Positions 7,367 to 8,635 of a stretch of 8,635 nt of DNA are shown here, piece after piece. The stretch covers positions 1-8,635 of the forward strand of contig CALDSM010000278.1 in assembly GCA_937923585.1 (NCBI GenBank), read 5' to 3'. Under the pieces are notes generated by a model. It ran no database searches. It had not been told where the DNA came from and saw only the letters and a program-made list of their open reading frames with translations. Position 1 is the stretch's first letter, and each line of letters starts with the position of its first letter. The position numbers and the translations under genes are program-made. The DNA comes from an uncultured bacterium (GTDB taxonomy: Bacteria; Hydrogenedentota; Hydrogenedentia; Hydrogenedentales; CAITNO01).

Positions 7367-8635
7367 TTATGCGCGCCGCACCCGCTCATAGGCAAGCAGC
7401 GCGCGCTGGCGCGCGCCGGCGTGCTCCACGGTCGGGGGTGGATAGTCGCGCCCCGGCACCACGCCCGCTTCACGAAGTTTCTCCGGCGGCGCGTCCCACG
7501 GCGCGTGGAGATGTTTTGCGTCCAGCCGGGCCAGTTCCGGCACCCAGCGGCGCACATAGGCGCCGTCCGCGTCGAAGCGTTCCCCCTGCAGCGCCGGGTT
7601 GAACACGCGGAAGTAGGGCGTGGCATCGGGACCGCACCCCGCCGTCCACTGCCAACCCAGCGTGTTGTTGGCCAAATCGGCATCCACCAGCGTGTCCGTG
7701 AACCACGCAGCCCCGTCCTGCCAGGGCTGGAGCAGGTGCTTCACCAGAAACGACGCGACAACCATGCGCACCCGGTTGTGCATCCAGCCGGTGCGCCATA
7801 GTTCGCGCATGCCCGCATCCACCATCGGGTACCCCGTCCGCCCGCGCCGCCAGGCATCAAGCAGCTCCGCGTCATTCCGCCAGGGAAACACTGCGAATTC
7901 GGCCCGCATCGGCGCGTGGGTCAAATGCGGGTAATGGAACAGCAGGTGGTGCGCAAATTCCCGCCAGTACAGCTGGCGCAGCCATGCCTCGCCGCCGCGC
8001 AACACCCCCGCCCCGCCCGCCGCCTCCATGTGAAGCGATGCCTCGTGAAAGAGGGTGCGCGCGCTGACCTCGCCAAAATGCAGGTGGGGTGAGATTCTGG
8101 AAGTGCCTGTCACGCCGGGCACATCCCGGTCCTCCGGATACCGCCCAACAGACCCTTCAAGAAAAGTCTGGGCATTCCGCTCCGCCCCGGCTTCGCCGGG
8201 CATCCAGCAGTCGCGCAGACCCGCCGCCCAGTCGTGCCGGGGCAGGAGTTCCAATGCTTCCAGCGCAAGCGAATCCACGGCACGCCAGGGACCATCGAGA
8301 CACGCCGGGACGGGGACCGGATCGGCCACGGGAATCTGCCGCACGGCCTTGTGGAAGGGGGTGAAGACTTTGAACGGCTCGCCGGAACGGTTCATGACCT
8401 TTCCGGGTTCGGCCAAGAGATTGGGCGCAAAGACGCGCAGGCGTACGCCGCACTTTTCCAGCGCCGCGCGCACGCGGCCCAGCCGGGATTCCTCTTCGGG
8501 GTCAACGATGCGGTGGCAAAAGACGGTGTCGGCGCCGCACTGCCGCGCGACATCCGCCACCTGTTCGGCCGTCTCACCCCTGCGCAGGACAAGTCGGCCA
8601 CCCCTGTCGGCAACGGTCTTGGACAGTGCCACCAG
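7367..8635 (-). CDS. phrB: Deoxyribodipyrimidine photolyase, class I, N-terminus cut by window
   Basis: The enzyme repairs UV-induced cyclobutane pyrimidine dimers with light, using FAD and an antenna pigment. About 422 codons are present. The reading frame is open through the right edge, so a GTG near 8632 is not the start; roughly the first 50-70 residues are missing. The visible part begins within the N-terminal antenna domain (LVLRRGETAEQV). The FAD and DNA-binding region follows: WLRQLYWREF, GRTGYPMVDAGMRELWRTGW, MHNRVRMVVASFLVKHLL, NNTLGWQWTAGCGPDATPYF and RVFNP. The Asn four residues before the first Trp of GWQW matches the FAD-proximal Asn378 of E. coli photolyase, which favours a CPD photolyase over a plant-type cryptochrome. 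The C-terminus (YPPPTVEHAGARQRALLAY) is normal. It is convergent with the protease gene and has no functional link to hydrogenase maturation that I can see. Confidence 0.93.
   Translation of the reverse strand: MVALSKTVADRGGRLVLRRGETAEQVADVARQCGADTVFCHRIVDPEEESRLGRVRAALEKCGVRLRVFAPNLLAEPGKVMNRSGEPFKVFTPFHKAVRQIPVADPVPVPACLDGPWRAVDSLALEALELLPRHDWAAGLRDCWMPGEAGAERNAQTFLEGSVGRYPEDRDVPGVTGTSRISPHLHFGEVSARTLFHEASLHMEAAGGAGVLRGGEAWLRQLYWREFAHHLLFHYPHLTHAPMRAEFAVFPWRNDAELLDAWRRGRTGYPMVDAGMRELWRTGWMHNRVRMVVASFLVKHLLQPWQDGAAWFTDTLVDADLANNTLGWQWTAGCGPDATPYFRVFNPALQGERFDADGAYVRRWVPELARLDAKHLHAPWDAPPEKLREAGVVPGRDYPPPTVEHAGARQRALLAYERVRRA

Overview
The window is about 8.6 kb of GC-rich bacterial DNA with dense, overlapping genes. 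Its core is a complete accessory maturation operon for [NiFe]-hydrogenase, read leftward in the order hypF-hypC-hypD-hypE-hypA-hypB (6331 down to 635). Divergent from it is a hydrogenase maturation endopeptidase of the HyaD/HycI type (6804-7304, plus strand). Convergent with that gene is the C-terminal part of a class I deoxyribodipyrimidine photolyase (8635 down to 7367), cut by the window edge. At the left end are a 49-residue DUF5989 membrane protein (490 down to 341) and the N-terminus of what looks like a GT-C/family 39 membrane glycosyltransferase (275 down to 1), both leftward.

HypF and HypE make the thiocarbamate-derived cyanide donor. HypC and HypD carry the Fe(CN)2CO unit. HypA and HypB insert nickel. 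The divergent protease then clips the large-subunit C-terminus. No hydrogenase structural subunit lies in the window, so the target enzyme must be encoded elsewhere. hypF, hypC, hypD and hypE overlap in a chain, and hypA and hypB overlap by 4 nt. The only break in the operon is a 99-bp gap between hypE and hypA, which holds a near-perfect 25-bp inverted repeat made of two smaller dyads.

The region between hypF and the divergent protease (6332-6803) holds a perfect 16-bp palindrome overlapping an extended -10 motif. It also holds a possible 50-codon gene whose stop overlaps the hypF start by ATGA. The 16-bp palindrome and the two dyads between hypE and hypA share the half-sites CAATC...GATTG, which could be a common regulatory site.

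The host cannot be fixed from the sequence. DUF5989 next to a membrane glycosyltransferase, together with the GC-rich hyp genes, would suit a Planctomycetota/Verrucomicrobiota/Hydrogenedentota-like or deltaproteobacterial lineage, but this is only an inference from general knowledge. I see no tRNA, rRNA, CRISPR array, insertion sequence or phage gene.
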